NCBI GenBank assembly: GCA_017403885.1
Contig: JAFRDM010000058.1
Span: forward strand, 1 to 51,448
DNA: 51,448 bases
Direction of reading: 5' to 3'
DNA from: Oscillospiraceae bacterium
GTDB taxonomy: Bacteria; Bacillota; Clostridia; Oscillospirales; Oscillospiraceae
In this document: piece after piece, positions 41,707-51,448 of the stretch
Layout: every line of letters begins with the position of its first letter
Numbering within the stretch: position 1 is the first letter of the stretch
The notes under the pieces: model-generated
Databases searched by the model: none
Told to the model about the DNA's origin: nothing
The model's input: only the letters and a program-made list of their open reading frames with translations
Program-made: the position numbers and the translations under genes

Positions 41707-42635
41707 CTGATCTTTTCGTTGATCCAGTTGAGGATGTCGCGATAGACGTCGGCGCGGTTGATCTCGTTGAGCATCTCGTGCCGTCCTCCCGGGTAGAGGC
41801 GCATCATCACGTCCTTCATCCCGACGTCGCAGAACATCTTATAGGCCTTCTCGACGCCCTTGCCGTAGTCGCCTACGGGGTCGGCGTCGCCGGACATGAA
41901 ATACACGGGCGTGGACTTGTTCATCTTCGCGGCGTTGTCTCTGTTCGAGATGAACTTGATGCCCTCCATCATGTCGCGGTAGAGACTGCACTTTGCCACG
42001 AAGCCGCAGAGCGGATCGTCGATGTATTTTTTCACGGTCTGCTCGTCGCGGGAGATCCAGTCGAAATCCGTATAGCGGAACTGGATCCTGTCGTTGTAAG
42101 AGCCGAAGGCGATGTCGTTGAGAAGCTTTCCGTCGCCTCGCGGCCCGTTCTTCTTCACCAGCGCCCTGGCGATCAGCATGCCGCCGTTGACCAGCAGGGG
42201 GCTCTGCTGGCCCGTTCCGCTGAGGATGGCCGCGTCGCAGTCGTCGGGATAGCGGATGAGATAGCTGCGCGCGAGAAAGCTGCCCATGCTGTGGCCGAAG
42301 AAAATATAGGGGACGTCGGGGTATTTCTCCTTCATCGTGTCATGGAGCGTTTTCAAGTCGTCCACAACGCGCCACCAGCCGTCGCTCTCGGCAAAGAAGC
42401 CCTTGTCCTCCTCGCGCTCGATGGACTGGCCGTGACCGAGATGATCGTCCGCCGCGACGGCAAAGCCGTTCTCGGCCAGAAAACGCATGAAATCGGCGTA
42501 GCGTTCGGCATGGTCGGCGACGCCGTGGGCGATCTGCACCACGCCGCGGACCTCGCCCTCGGGCGTGCAGGTCTTGACGCGGATGCGGTTCATGCCGGTG
42601 CTGGAGATGAAATAGAAGTTGTCGAATACGGGCAT
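41703..42635 (-). CDS. Alpha/beta hydrolase, monoacylglycerol lipase/lysophospholipase-like
   Basis: 310 residues, no signal peptide, so probably cytosolic. The serine hydrolase triad is the nucleophile Ser in FGHSMGSF, Asp in MSGDADPVGDYG and His in GGRHEML; HGVADHAERY and DHLGHGQS are typical of the lysophospholipase (Hydrolase_4) family. The substrate is not known. GGAGG lies 9 bp before the ATG. It follows the transglutaminase gene by 46 bp on the same strand and may share its transcript. Confidence 0.9.
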   Translation of the reverse strand: MPVFDNFYFISSTGMNRIRVKTCTPEGEVRGVVQIAHGVADHAERYADFMRFLAENGFAVAADDHLGHGQSIEREEDKGFFAESDGWWRVVDDLKTLHDTMKEKYPDVPYIFFGHSMGSFLARSYLIRYPDDCDAAILSGTGQQSPLLVNGGMLIARALVKKNGPRGDGKLLNDIAFGSYNDRIQFRYTDFDWISRDEQTVKKYIDDPLCGFVAKCSLYRDMMEGIKFISNRDNAAKMNKSTPVYFMSGDADPVGDYGKGVEKAYKMFCDVGMKDVMMRLYPGGRHEMLNEINRADVYRDILNWINEKIR

Positions 42636-42681
42636 GGCGTGATCCTCCGTTTCCAGATTGTATGAGATCGTGCGGGGGCGC

Positions 42682-44274
42682 TCAGTCTCCCTTGTAATAG
42701 TGCCAGCGCTCCATCTTCGGCAGGGGAGCCTTGAAATAGCTCGAGGTGCTGTCCTGGAAGATGACCTGGGTGTATTCCAGCTCGGTGTCGTAGATATAAG
42801 GCACGCCGTCCGTCTCGATCTCGACCCAGGCGTGCGGCGAGGAGTTCGGTTCGATCGTGCCGCTGAAGATCTGCGCGTCGAAGCCGAGGGCCTTTGCGAG
42901 CACGTAAAACTCCGCGGAGAAGTTGTAGCAGTTGCCCTTGTGCTGGGTAAGCATGTGATAGGCCTCGGCGTTCACCCAGCTGATATCGCCCACCTCGTAG
43001 AAGTGGATGCCGAGATAATTGTTGCTGTAGGTCACGTAGTTGTATACGATGTGAAGCATCCGCTCCGGCTCCATCGAGGAGGGATCGACGAGCTCGGCGA
43101 GCTTGTCCTGCACCAGCGCGTCCAGCTCCGGCATGCCGGTGGTGATCACGCCGTCGGGGCCGAAATCGAAATTGCCGTAGGAGCCGTTCACCACGGCGCC
43201 GCCGTCCGCGTCGATGCAGTGCAGCGCGGTGCCGATAAAGAACAGGCCCTTGTCGAGCAGCGGCAGAGCCTCGCTCGCGCCCCAGCTCTCGGAGCCGTCG
43301 GCGCCCGCAACGTCGTGGGATATCGCCGCCTCGGCGATATCCCAGAAGTCGGGATCGGCGAAGGAGACGTCCAGGATTGTGCCGACCTTCGCGTAGTTCT
43401 CATCCGCCGTCGGAGCGCGCCCGCGCAGGCGGTTGAAGATGCGGGCTGCCGCCGCGCGCGTCAGTTCCTCGTCGGGGGAGACGGAGGCGTCGCAGATCCA
43501 GCCCCGCTCCATCGCAAGACAGAAGGGCCCGTAGAGCGGGTCGCTCTCGGGGATGCTGTCAAAAGCGCAGTCCGCCGTGCTCCCGGGGAAAAAGTGCGCA
43601 AGCATCTCAAACAGCTCGCCGAGACTGATCGGATCGTCGGGGTGGAAGCGCCCTCCGCCGATCACGCCCAGATCCTTGAGCGTCGCCGCCGCAGCATAGG
43701 CGGGCGAAGAGGGGTCTAGATCGGTAAACTCGGCGCTGCCCTGCAGCTCGGTATCCAGCAGGGAATAGAGCAGCACGGCGGCGTCGGCGCGGCTGACCTT
43801 GCCGAGCGGGTGGAAATAACCCTCGTCGTCGACGGCAAGATACGGCTCGTGACGCTTCTCGCCGCTCTCGTCGCGGAAGGCGATGGCATAGTTCGCGCTG
43901 AACGCGGCATCGGCATAGAGCGTCGTTTTGCCGCCCTCGACCTCGGCACCGTTCGCGTCCGACCAGCCGAGGAAGGTGTAGCCGTCGATCTGCGGGCCGT
44001 CCGGCAGGCTGATCTCTTCGCCCGCGAGCCCCGAGACCTGCTGCGGATCTCCCTGCGGGGCGTAGCACCACGCGGTATAGCGAACGGCCTCGGCAGGCGT
44101 CTCCTCCGGCGGCGTCTCCGGCGGAAGGGCGGGCGCGGCCTTGGCAAGATACAGCAGCACGCCCAGCGCGATCACCGCCAGCAGCAGGACGCTCGAGACG
44201 ACGCGCCAGAACAGCAGCTTTCCTTTTACGGCCTCTTCGGCGGCCTGATGAACGTTTTCCCGATTATCCCTCAT
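42682..44274 (-). CDS. Membrane-anchored SLH-domain transglutaminase-like protein
   Basis: 530 residues. Cytosolic head, membrane span at about 20-43, a proline-rich linker, an InlB_B-like repeat (about 65-135, GYTFLGW), two to three SLH-type segments (about 150-290, e.g. KVSRADAAVLLYSLL and LKDLGVIGGG) and a C-terminal transglutaminase core with Cys449 (KGNCYNF), His481 (SPHAWVEIE) and Asp496 (IYDTELEY). SLH domains bind secondary wall polymers, so the enzyme would be held both in the membrane and in the wall. Its start overlaps the end of the lipoprotein gene by 11 bp. Confidence 0.88.
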   Translation of the reverse strand: MRDNRENVHQAAEEAVKGKLLFWRVVSSVLLLAVIALGVLLYLAKAAPALPPETPPEETPAEAVRYTAWCYAPQGDPQQVSGLAGEEISLPDGPQIDGYTFLGWSDANGAEVEGGKTTLYADAAFSANYAIAFRDESGEKRHEPYLAVDDEGYFHPLGKVSRADAAVLLYSLLDTELQGSAEFTDLDPSSPAYAAAATLKDLGVIGGGRFHPDDPISLGELFEMLAHFFPGSTADCAFDSIPESDPLYGPFCLAMERGWICDASVSPDEELTRAAAARIFNRLRGRAPTADENYAKVGTILDVSFADPDFWDIAEAAISHDVAGADGSESWGASEALPLLDKGLFFIGTALHCIDADGGAVVNGSYGNFDFGPDGVITTGMPELDALVQDKLAELVDPSSMEPERMLHIVYNYVTYSNNYLGIHFYEVGDISWVNAEAYHMLTQHKGNCYNFSAEFYVLAKALGFDAQIFSGTIEPNSSPHAWVEIETDGVPYIYDTELEYTQVIFQDSTSSYFKAPLPKMERWHYYKGD

Positions 44275-44692
44275 TGAGGTTCACATCCCAAACGATTTCT
44301 GTTTCGCCTTCGCGATAGGTGGCGACGGTGAAGCCGTCGTAGTAAAGCGCGCCGTCCTCGCCCTGTCCGGGCTTGAGGCAGCTCGGCGCATAACTCGCAT
44401 CCGCGGGCTCGCCGATCGCGTCGTAAAGCGCGGTGACCTCCTCGCCGATAAGCGAGCGGGCCGTCTCATAGGCCGCCTCGTCGAGCGCGGGGGCTTCGGA
44501 GGAGGGATCGTCCGTCGGGGTCTGCTGCAGCTCGCTGCCGGGCAGAACGGAGCTCGCCTTCGGGGCGGGAGGGGCCGCCGTCGGGTCGGGCGCGGCCGCC
44601 GGTGCGGCGGAGGGGGCGGGAGCCGTGCTTCCGCAGGCGGAAAACGATAACAGAACAAAGGCGAGGATAAGGCAGAATACAGCTTTTTTCAT
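44264..44692 (-). CDS. Small lipoprotein of unknown function
   Basis: 142 residues. Signal peptide with lipobox LSFSAC (Cys20), then an Ala/Pro-rich linker of about 50 residues and a compact acidic domain (ETARSLIGEEVTALYDAIGE, LKPGQGEDGALYYDGFTV, TEIVWDVN). The domain looks like the small lipoprotein folds common in Clostridia but is not identified. AAGGAG is 6 bp before the ATG. It is translationally coupled to the SLH transglutaminase gene, so the two may work together at the surface. Confidence 0.85.
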   Translation of the reverse strand: MKKAVFCLILAFVLLSFSACGSTAPAPSAAPAAAPDPTAAPPAPKASSVLPGSELQQTPTDDPSSEAPALDEAAYETARSLIGEEVTALYDAIGEPADASYAPSCLKPGQGEDGALYYDGFTVATYREGETEIVWDVNLNEG

Positions 44693-44785
44693 GCTATGCT
44701 CCTTGAAAACGACCGTGAAAAAACGGCGTTTCTGATACGAATATTACCGAATTATTCTATCGCGTCGGCGCTGCAAAGTCAACAG

Positions 44786-44817
44786 AAAAACCGGGACAGG
44801 AAAGCCTGTCCCGGTTT
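44786..44817 (-). terminator. Terminator after the Ig/zinc-ribbon protein gene
   Basis: On the minus strand CCGGGACAGG/CCTGTCCCGG with a 3-4 nt loop followed by five T. Confidence 0.85.
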
Positions 44818-44833
44818 GCGTTCTTCGAAGAAA

Positions 44834-46528
44834 TCAATCTTTTTTCTCATCCGCCGCCGCGAAGGGAGAGCCGCAGTCGGGGCAGAAGCGGGGGGGATGG
44901 GCCGGATCGGGATTCGTCCAGCCGCAGTGATCGCAGACGTACTGGACCGCGTCCTTCGGCTTTTCCTCGCCGCAGGCGCTGCAGTTGTGTCCGCGGTTGA
45001 AGCTGCCGCATTTCACGCAGTACCAGCCGTCCAGGTCAAAGCTCTCGGGCCTGGCGATCTCGCCGCCTTCCGGCTTTTCGGGCGCCTCGTGCGCGCCGCG
45101 CGGGGCGGGTTCCGCCGGGGGAACGGTCTCAGGCTCGGCGGGCTTTTCAACTTGCTTCTCAACGGGCGCGGGCACGGCCGCAGGCGCGGCGGCCGCCTCT
45201 TCGGCGCCCGCGCGCAGTCTCTCGGCCTCGGCTTCCTCCTCGGCCTCCAGCATCCTCTCCTTATGGGAGACGATGACAAGCGACACAGCGGCGGCGATCA
45301 GCGCAAGAATCAGCACGCCCATAAGGATCAGCAGAAAGCGGCTGCTGCTGCGCGTAGAATTGCCGCGCGGCTCGGGGGTCGGATCGACAGGCTCGGGCGT
45401 GGGCTCGGGGGTCGGCTCGGGCGTGGGCTCGGGCGTCGGCGGCACCGCGTGCGTGACCGCCGCGACACGCGACTTCGCCTCAGCGCCCATCTCGCCGTCC
45501 TTCGTGCTCCACACGGCGCAGTAATAATAGACGGTTCCCGGGGTCTCCGGCGGCACGAAGGTGGCCGAGGTCGCGCCCTCGATCTTCACGTCCGCGCCGT
45601 CGGTGTTGGCGTTGCTGTTGTCGGCGCTGCTGTACCACTGATAGTGCAGCACGCCGTTGTTCGGGTCGCTGGCCGTGACCGACAGCGTGTCGGAGTCGGT
45701 GTTCACATAGGGATCGCGCGTGATCGCGGGCGGCAGCAGGCCCTGCTTGTTGACGATGATCCGCGCGCCGGCGGAGAACTTGGGCTCGCCCGCGCCGATG
45801 AATTTGCAGACGGCCTCCCAGCCGTTCATCTCGTAGGGGATATTATAGACGTACAGAGCTTCTTCGTCATAGCCCTCGCAGTAGACGTTGCGGAAGCGGC
45901 TGCCGACGTCGGCGGCATTGACGGAATCCTGGTTCTTCGGGTTGACGAAGCGCCACTCGATCCGGTCGGCGTTGTCGGCCCGCGCGATGAAGATCGCATA
46001 CTCTCCCTCCATGACCGTCTCGCCCGTGGGATCCTTCGTGATCACGATTTCGGGCACGGGCGTCGGAGCCGGCGTGGGAGTGGGGGCAGGCGTCGGTTCG
46101 GGCGTCGGCGCAGGCGTGGGCTCGGGCGTCGGCTCGGGCGTCGGCTCGGGAGTGGGTTCCGGCGTGGGCTCTGGCGTCGGCGTGGGAGCGGGCTCGGTGA
46201 CTCTGACGGTCAGGTTGTATTCCTCCGTCCCGGACTCTGTGGTGATCTTCAGCTGATAGCTGTACGCGCCGGAGGCGCCGGGCGTGCCGACCAGCTTGAC
46301 GGCGCCGCCGTCGAGAGAGACGCTCACGCCGCTGGGCAGGCTGCCGCTCATGATCTCAAAGCCGGTGGCGCTCTCGCCGCCCTCCAGCGGGATCGTGTAG
46401 TCTATCGCCGCGCCGAGCTCACAGCTGATCTCCGGCACGTCCACGGCGAAGGCGCCGGCGAAGGGGAGCGCGGCGAAGAAAGCGAGCGTCAGCAAAAGCG
46501 ACAGCATACGCCTGATACGGATCTTCAT
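44834..46528 (-). CDS. Membrane protein with outer Ig-like domains and cytosolic zinc ribbons
   Basis: 564 residues, type I topology. Signal peptide 1-28, a putative Ig-like domain (30-110), a PTPEP-repeat linker (111-158), two further Ig-like domains (about 158-260 and 265-355, [12 protein letters not shown]), a second Pro-rich linker, a membrane span (396-420), then a cytosolic part with a charged helix, a Pro-rich stretch and two zinc ribbons at the end (YCVKCGS with CSACG, and CDHCGW with CPDCG, about 502-555). An outside receptor-like region joined to inside zinc ribbons is unusual; the ribbons may bind protein or nucleic acid. The function is unknown. Confidence 0.88.
   Translation of the reverse strand: MKIRIRRMLSLLLTLAFFAALPFAGAFAVDVPEISCELGAAIDYTIPLEGGESATGFEIMSGSLPSGVSVSLDGGAVKLVGTPGASGAYSYQLKITTESGTEEYNLTVRVTEPAPTPTPEPTPEPTPEPTPEPTPEPTPAPTPEPTPAPTPTPAPTPVPEIVITKDPTGETVMEGEYAIFIARADNADRIEWRFVNPKNQDSVNAADVGSRFRNVYCEGYDEEALYVYNIPYEMNGWEAVCKFIGAGEPKFSAGARIIVNKQGLLPPAITRDPYVNTDSDTLSVTASDPNNGVLHYQWYSSADNSNANTDGADVKIEGATSATFVPPETPGTVYYYCAVWSTKDGEMGAEAKSRVAAVTHAVPPTPEPTPEPTPEPTPEPVDPTPEPRGNSTRSSSRFLLILMGVLILALIAAAVSLVIVSHKERMLEAEEEAEAERLRAGAEEAAAAPAAVPAPVEKQVEKPAEPETVPPAEPAPRGAHEAPEKPEGGEIARPESFDLDGWYCVKCGSFNRGHNCSACGEEKPKDAVQYVCDHCGWTNPDPAHPPRFCPDCGSPFAAADEKKD
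46047..46195 (-). repeat. PTPEP-coding tandem repeat
   Basis: Short 12- and 18-bp repeats coding (E/A)PTPEPTP over about 45 codons; a shorter block lies at 45363-45442 in the same gene. Such tracts make stiff linkers and can change length by slippage. Confidence 0.8.
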
Positions 46529-46573
46529 TCTGTCTATCTCCTTTTTCCGAAGGCTTATGTTAGCTCAAGACAC

Positions 46574-46602
46574 ATCATAGCAAAGATCTGTCGTTTTTAC
46601 AA
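46574..46602 (-). promoter_or_regulatory. Sigma-A promoter of the Ig/zinc-ribbon gene
   Basis: On the minus strand TTGTAA (46602-46597), 17-bp spacer, TATGAT (46579-46574), about 45 bp before the ATG. Confidence 0.7.
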
Positions 46603-46638
46603 GAAAGAAAGGGAAGTTTTAAGCATTCTTTATAAAGG

Positions 46639-46664
46639 AAAAAGGCCTGTTTCAAACAGGCCTT
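46639..46664 (-). terminator. Terminator after the 46681-47016 gene
   Basis: On the minus strand AAGGCCTGTTT/AAACAGGCCTT followed by TTTCC. Confidence 0.75.
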
Positions 46665-46680
46665 GAAGAGGGAAAAGAGA

Positions 46681-47016
46681 TCAGGCTTCGTCCGGCGGAG
46701 CCGCGCCGAGCGCATCCAGCACGCGGCCTACGCTGTCCGCGCGGTCGAAGCTGAGCGTGAAGCCGGCCGCGTCGGTCATCAGCTCGACGGCGGGTTTTCT
46801 TTCCGTCACGGTGACGCAGTGGCCGGCGGTGACGCTGCGGTGGGAATCCGCCGCGCCTTTCAGCGCGGAGCGGGGGATATATTCCCAGCGGAAGCCCGCG
46901 GGAAGATAGACGGCTTCCTTGCCGACGCGGTACTGCTCCACCTTCAGCGCGCCGCGGAAGTCTGCCGCAGCGTCCGCGATCTCCGTACCGGGAATGAGCG
47001 AGGTGAATTTGGCCAT
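46681..47016 (-). CDS. Hypothetical protein, 111 residues
   Basis: Not recognised. No signal peptide or membrane segment; the composition suggests a small beta-rich soluble protein (AKFTSLIPGTEIADAAADF, YLPAGFRWEYIPRSALKG, HCVTVTERKPAVELM). The ATG at 47016 has AAGGAG 9 bp upstream; a longer frame reading further upstream enters repeat DNA and is rejected. Monocistronic with its own terminator. Confidence 0.75.
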   Translation of the reverse strand: MAKFTSLIPGTEIADAAADFRGALKVEQYRVGKEAVYLPAGFRWEYIPRSALKGAADSHRSVTAGHCVTVTERKPAVELMTDAAGFTLSFDRADSVGRVLDALGAAPPDEA

Positions 47017-47093
47017 ATATGATCGCTCCTTACATGATTTTCTGAATACAGCATAACATGTCCGGGGGAAAAACACAACAGCGGCTTCTTTGC

Positions 47094-47146
47094 GATCGAA
47101 GCGGATCGGTGCCGGCCGCAGGCCGGGCACCAAAAAGAGGACATCC
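47094..47146 (-). repeat. tRNA-Leu terminator-flank repeat, distal copy
   Basis: Matches 47253-47305 with about four mismatches. It keeps the 3' arm of the terminator (GGATGTCCTCTTTTT on the minus strand) and CGGCCTGCGGCCGG but lacks the 5' arm. Confidence 0.85.
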
Positions 47147-47252
47147 TTTCGGAGCGGTTATCAAAGAAAAAGTCCGGTGCTGACATTATTCCGCTTGCAG
47201 CAGCCTTTGGGGAAGGTATGGGAGGGGGCGCAGCGCCCCCTCCCATCAAATT

Positions 47253-47305
47253 GAGCGAAGCGGATCGAAGCCGGCCGCAGGCCGGACACCAAAAAGAGGA
47301 CATCC
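47253..47305 (-). repeat. tRNA-Leu terminator-flank repeat, proximal copy
   Basis: The copy next to tRNA-Leu; its first part is the 3' arm of the working terminator. Confidence 0.85.
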
Positions 47306-47323
47306 TCTCGGATGTCCTCTTTT
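47290..47323 (-). terminator. Terminator abutting tRNA-Leu
   Basis: On the minus strand a 15-bp perfect stem AAAAAGAGGACATCC with GAGA loop, ending in TTTTT; it begins at the base after CCA. Confidence 0.88.
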
Positions 47324-47408
47324 TGGTGCGAGAGATGAGACTTGAACTCACACGTCAGTTGACACACGCCCCTCAAACGTGCCTGTCTACCTATTCCAGC
47401 ACTCTCGC
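47324..47408 (-). tRNA. tRNA-Leu (anticodon GAG)
   Basis: 85 nt with a long variable arm: acceptor GCGAGAG/CTCTCGC, anticodon loop TTTGAGG carrying GAG, T loop TTCAAGT, CCA encoded. The promoter is 77 bp upstream, so a 5' leader of about 70 nt must be removed by RNase P. Confidence 0.95.
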
Positions 47409-47484
47409 ATATTTCCGCCGGTGCTCCTGTCTGCATTGAAAGAAGTATGCACCATATGGCGGCGCCGCATTTAAGGCAAGAAGC

Positions 47485-47512
47485 ATTATAGCAGATTCTG
47501 CCCTTTTGTCAA
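47485..47512 (-). promoter_or_regulatory. Consensus sigma-A promoter of tRNA-Leu
   Basis: On the minus strand TTGACA (47512-47507), 16-bp spacer, TATAAT (47490-47485). The -35 overlaps the stop codon of the glycosyltransferase gene. Confidence 0.88.
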
Positions 47513-48747
47513 GTGCCTTTTTTCCGCCTCTTCTTCGGCGCGTGAGCGCGCGCCGCGTCCTCGAAAGCGGAGAGGAGAAACAGCCCCGTGATCATCAGCG
47601 TGACGATCAGCGCGGCGGCGCCATAGCGCATCGGCAGCAGAAAGCGCATTTTGAGATACGCATGATAGCCGAGCAGCGAGGCGAACTGCGTCAGCAGCGC
47701 GGCGCCGAAGCAGGCCGGAGAGGCGAAGGCGAGCACCAGCGTCAGGATGTCCGCACAGAAGAAATAACGGTCGTGCATGTGCGGCAGCAGGAAGGGGATG
47801 CCCACGGCGAGGAGCACCGCCGCGCCGAGCACGGCGCGGTCGGAGAGCCGCTTTCGGTTTACATAACAAATAACCAGCACGAGCAGCATGTAGACGAAGG
47901 CCGCGGCGACGGCGATCTTCGACGCGCGCGCCGTGTCCGTGACGCGCCAGAGGATTGCAAAGATCGACGAGGAATTGTAATTGAGCGCGTCGCCGATGCT
48001 TCCGGTCTGGGAGAAATAGAGCGTGACCGTCTCCCAAAACGGGCGGCCGAGCAGCACCGCGGGCAGAACGAGCAGGATATACGCCGCGGGAAAAACGAGG
48101 AAGTGCTTCCAGTTGAACTTGCCTGCCATCCACAGCACTGCGAATACGGGCAGCACGAACACGGCCTGCAGCTTGAAGCCAAAGGCGAGCGCGGCGCAGA
48201 TCATCGAGGGGACGGGCCGATCGTCGAGCGCGAGATAAAGCGCAAGCACGAGCAGCGCGGTATAGCTGCTGTCGCACTGGCCCCATACGGCGCTGTTGAG
48301 GAACACGGTCGGCAGACAGAGCACGGTGAAGAAGCAGGCGATGCGCACGCCGTTCTTTTTCGTGAAGCGTCCGAGAAGCAGCGTCGCCCCCCAGGCGAGC
48401 AGCACGTCAAAGAAGGTGCTCAGCAGCTTGATCAGATACAGGTCCCGGATCGGGAGCAGAGAGAAGAAAGCGAGAAAATAGAGATAGGGGATATTATAGT
48501 TGCCCACGCTCCGGCTCAGGGCGCGGAAGTGACCGTTCAGGCGGAAGAACTCGACCCAGCGCGTCAGAAAGTTCTGATAGTCGAGCGTCTCATAATCAAA
48601 AACGTACGCGCGCGCGGCAAAAGCGAGCAGCACGAGCAGCACGGAAACGATCCGCGCGCCGCGGCTTGTCAGACATCCGGAGCGATGCAGGAGCGCGAGC
48701 GCCAGCGCGGCAGGCAGAGCCAGCAGAAGACAGACGGAAAGAGCCAT
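47509..48747 (-). CDS. Polytopic membrane glycosyltransferase (GT-C fold, DUF2029/GT39-like)
   Basis: 412 residues with about 10-11 hydrophobic segments. The layout fits polyprenyl-phosphate-sugar-dependent GT-C transferases: an acidic first outer loop (RAYVFDYETLDYQNFLTRWV), LNSAVWGQCDSSYTALLVLAL and LPHMHDRYFFCADIL near the C-terminus. The substrate is unknown; wall polymer or surface-protein glycosylation is plausible. The ATG at 48747 has GAGGT 9 bp upstream and is preferred over further upstream starts that would cross the rpoB promoter. No terminator separates it from tRNA-Leu. Confidence 0.85.
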   Translation of the reverse strand: MALSVCLLLALPAALALALLHRSGCLTSRGARIVSVLLVLLAFAARAYVFDYETLDYQNFLTRWVEFFRLNGHFRALSRSVGNYNIPYLYFLAFFSLLPIRDLYLIKLLSTFFDVLLAWGATLLLGRFTKKNGVRIACFFTVLCLPTVFLNSAVWGQCDSSYTALLVLALYLALDDRPVPSMICAALAFGFKLQAVFVLPVFAVLWMAGKFNWKHFLVFPAAYILLVLPAVLLGRPFWETVTLYFSQTGSIGDALNYNSSSIFAILWRVTDTARASKIAVAAAFVYMLLVLVICYVNRKRLSDRAVLGAAVLLAVGIPFLLPHMHDRYFFCADILTLVLAFASPACFGAALLTQFASLLGYHAYLKMRFLLPMRYGAAALIVTLMITGLFLLSAFEDAARAHAPKKRRKKGT

Positions 48748-48762
48748 TTCGAAAGACCTCGT

Positions 48763-48808
48763 GAAAAAGAAAAATGCCGGGGAGACCCCGACAAAAAGAA
48801 AAATGCCC
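48763..48808. repeat. Direct repeat flanking a small hairpin
   Basis: AAAAAGAAAAATGCC occurs at 48763-48779 and again at 48793-48808, on both sides of the hairpin CCGGGGAGACCCCG, between the divergent glycosyltransferase and rpoB genes. It may be a regulatory site for either gene. Confidence 0.5.
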
Positions 48809-48809
48809 C

Positions 48810-48839
48810 TTGACAAACAAAGCGCGCCGATGGTAGAAT
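48810..48839 (+). promoter_or_regulatory. Sigma-A promoter of rpoB
   Basis: TTGACA (48810-48815), 18-bp spacer, TAGAAT (48834-48839). The expected start of transcription near 48846 leaves a 5' leader of about 140 nt. Confidence 0.8.
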
Positions 48840-48985
48840 GACTTGCTATGTCTGCAAGGGAGGGGCATACAGACCCACTATCTACATTCCGCAGTATAGC
48901 ATATTGCCCATGCAGTTTCAACACCGGGCGGCAAAGTTTTAACAACAGGCCCGGGCGTTCGCAAATACGATTAAGGAGAGTGCAC

Positions 48986-51448
<2,463 letters not shown>

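Larger units (their letters stand above)
47017..47323 (-). other. Gene-free stretch after tRNA-Leu with duplicated terminator flank
   Basis: No gene is supported. It holds two copies of a 53-bp unit (47253-47305 and 47094-47146, about four mismatches), a perfect GGGAGGGGGCGC inverted repeat (47220-47245) and the leader of the 47016 gene. ORFs here repeat the translation SSFWCPACGR, a signature of the duplicated unit and not of a protein. Confidence 0.7.

Noticed and set aside
44708-44770. Sigma-A promoter before the lipoprotein gene
   Set aside because: TTGCAG and TAGAAT are only 11 bp apart; no better pair was found.
47161-47436. Frames with a repeated SSFWCPACGR segment that resembles a zinc knuckle
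   Set aside because: The repeat comes from the duplicated tRNA-Leu terminator flank; reading frame and starts are not supported.

Overview
The window looks like a chromosomal segment of a GC-rich (about 60% by eye), spore-lineage Clostridia bacterium, most likely Oscillospiraceae/Ruminococcaceae-like. The evidence is the IspH-S1 fusion gene, the paired TIGR03960/TIGR03936 radical SAM genes, ytfJ, a SpoIVFB-like M50 protease, the scpA-scpB-DUF2953-ytfJ-dac-rluB-BaiN-cmk order, DUF1540 and DUF4367 proteins, and sigma-A promoters with 16-18 bp spacers. The family assignment is inference; no rRNA is present.

Layout. 1-1966: a truncated SF2 helicase on the minus strand that runs off the left edge. 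1967-2735: a gene-free region with phased DnaA-box-like 9-mers, a 10-bp triple repeat and two mirror-image promoters. 2736-4040: two small AT-richer minus-strand genes and tRNA-Thr/tRNA-Tyr. 4.2-10 kb: a GH25 muramidase, tRNA-Gly with rdgB, a secreted transglutaminase/Ig protein, and tRNA-Pro followed by a repeat-rich gene-free stretch. 9.9-16.3 kb: M50 protease, two radical SAM-type genes, then rplS-lepB-ylqF-rnhB-yraN. 16.3-23.8 kb: DUF1540, a metallophosphoesterase, and the protein quality-control operon tig-clpP-clpX-lon-engB. 23.9-32.4 kb: an accessory surface module made of an ECF sigma factor, a DUF4367 anti-sigma-like protein, two large secreted repeat proteins (LRR and Ig-like domains) and a decayed third copy. 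32.5-41.6 kb: M50 protease, scpA, scpB, DUF2953, ytfJ, D,D-carboxypeptidase, RluB, a BaiN-type flavoprotein, cmk and ispH-S1. 41.7-48.7 kb: a minus-strand block with a lipase-like hydrolase, a transglutaminase with SLH domains, a lipoprotein, a membrane protein with Ig domains outside and zinc ribbons inside, a small unknown gene, tRNA-Leu and a polytopic glycosyltransferase. 48.8 kb to the end: rpoB from its own consensus promoter, truncated at the right edge.

Most of the window is ordinary housekeeping. The points most worth a second look are: (i) a 10-bp motif GTTNACATAA that occurs six times, all inside genes and mostly spelled with codons rare here; (ii) a strong ribosome-binding site and start codon inside ispH-S1 that would release a stand-alone S1 protein, with a candidate promoter about 250 bp upstream; (iii) two unrelated tRNA loci in which the 3' half of the tRNA terminator plus flanking DNA has been copied downstream, together with a second copy of the tRNA-Pro 3' end; (iv) the origin-like gene-free region near 2.1-2.4 kb; and (v) the family of YQWQ-type Ig domains shared by separate surface proteins. 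No CRISPR array, prophage, insertion sequence or recognisable defence system was seen.
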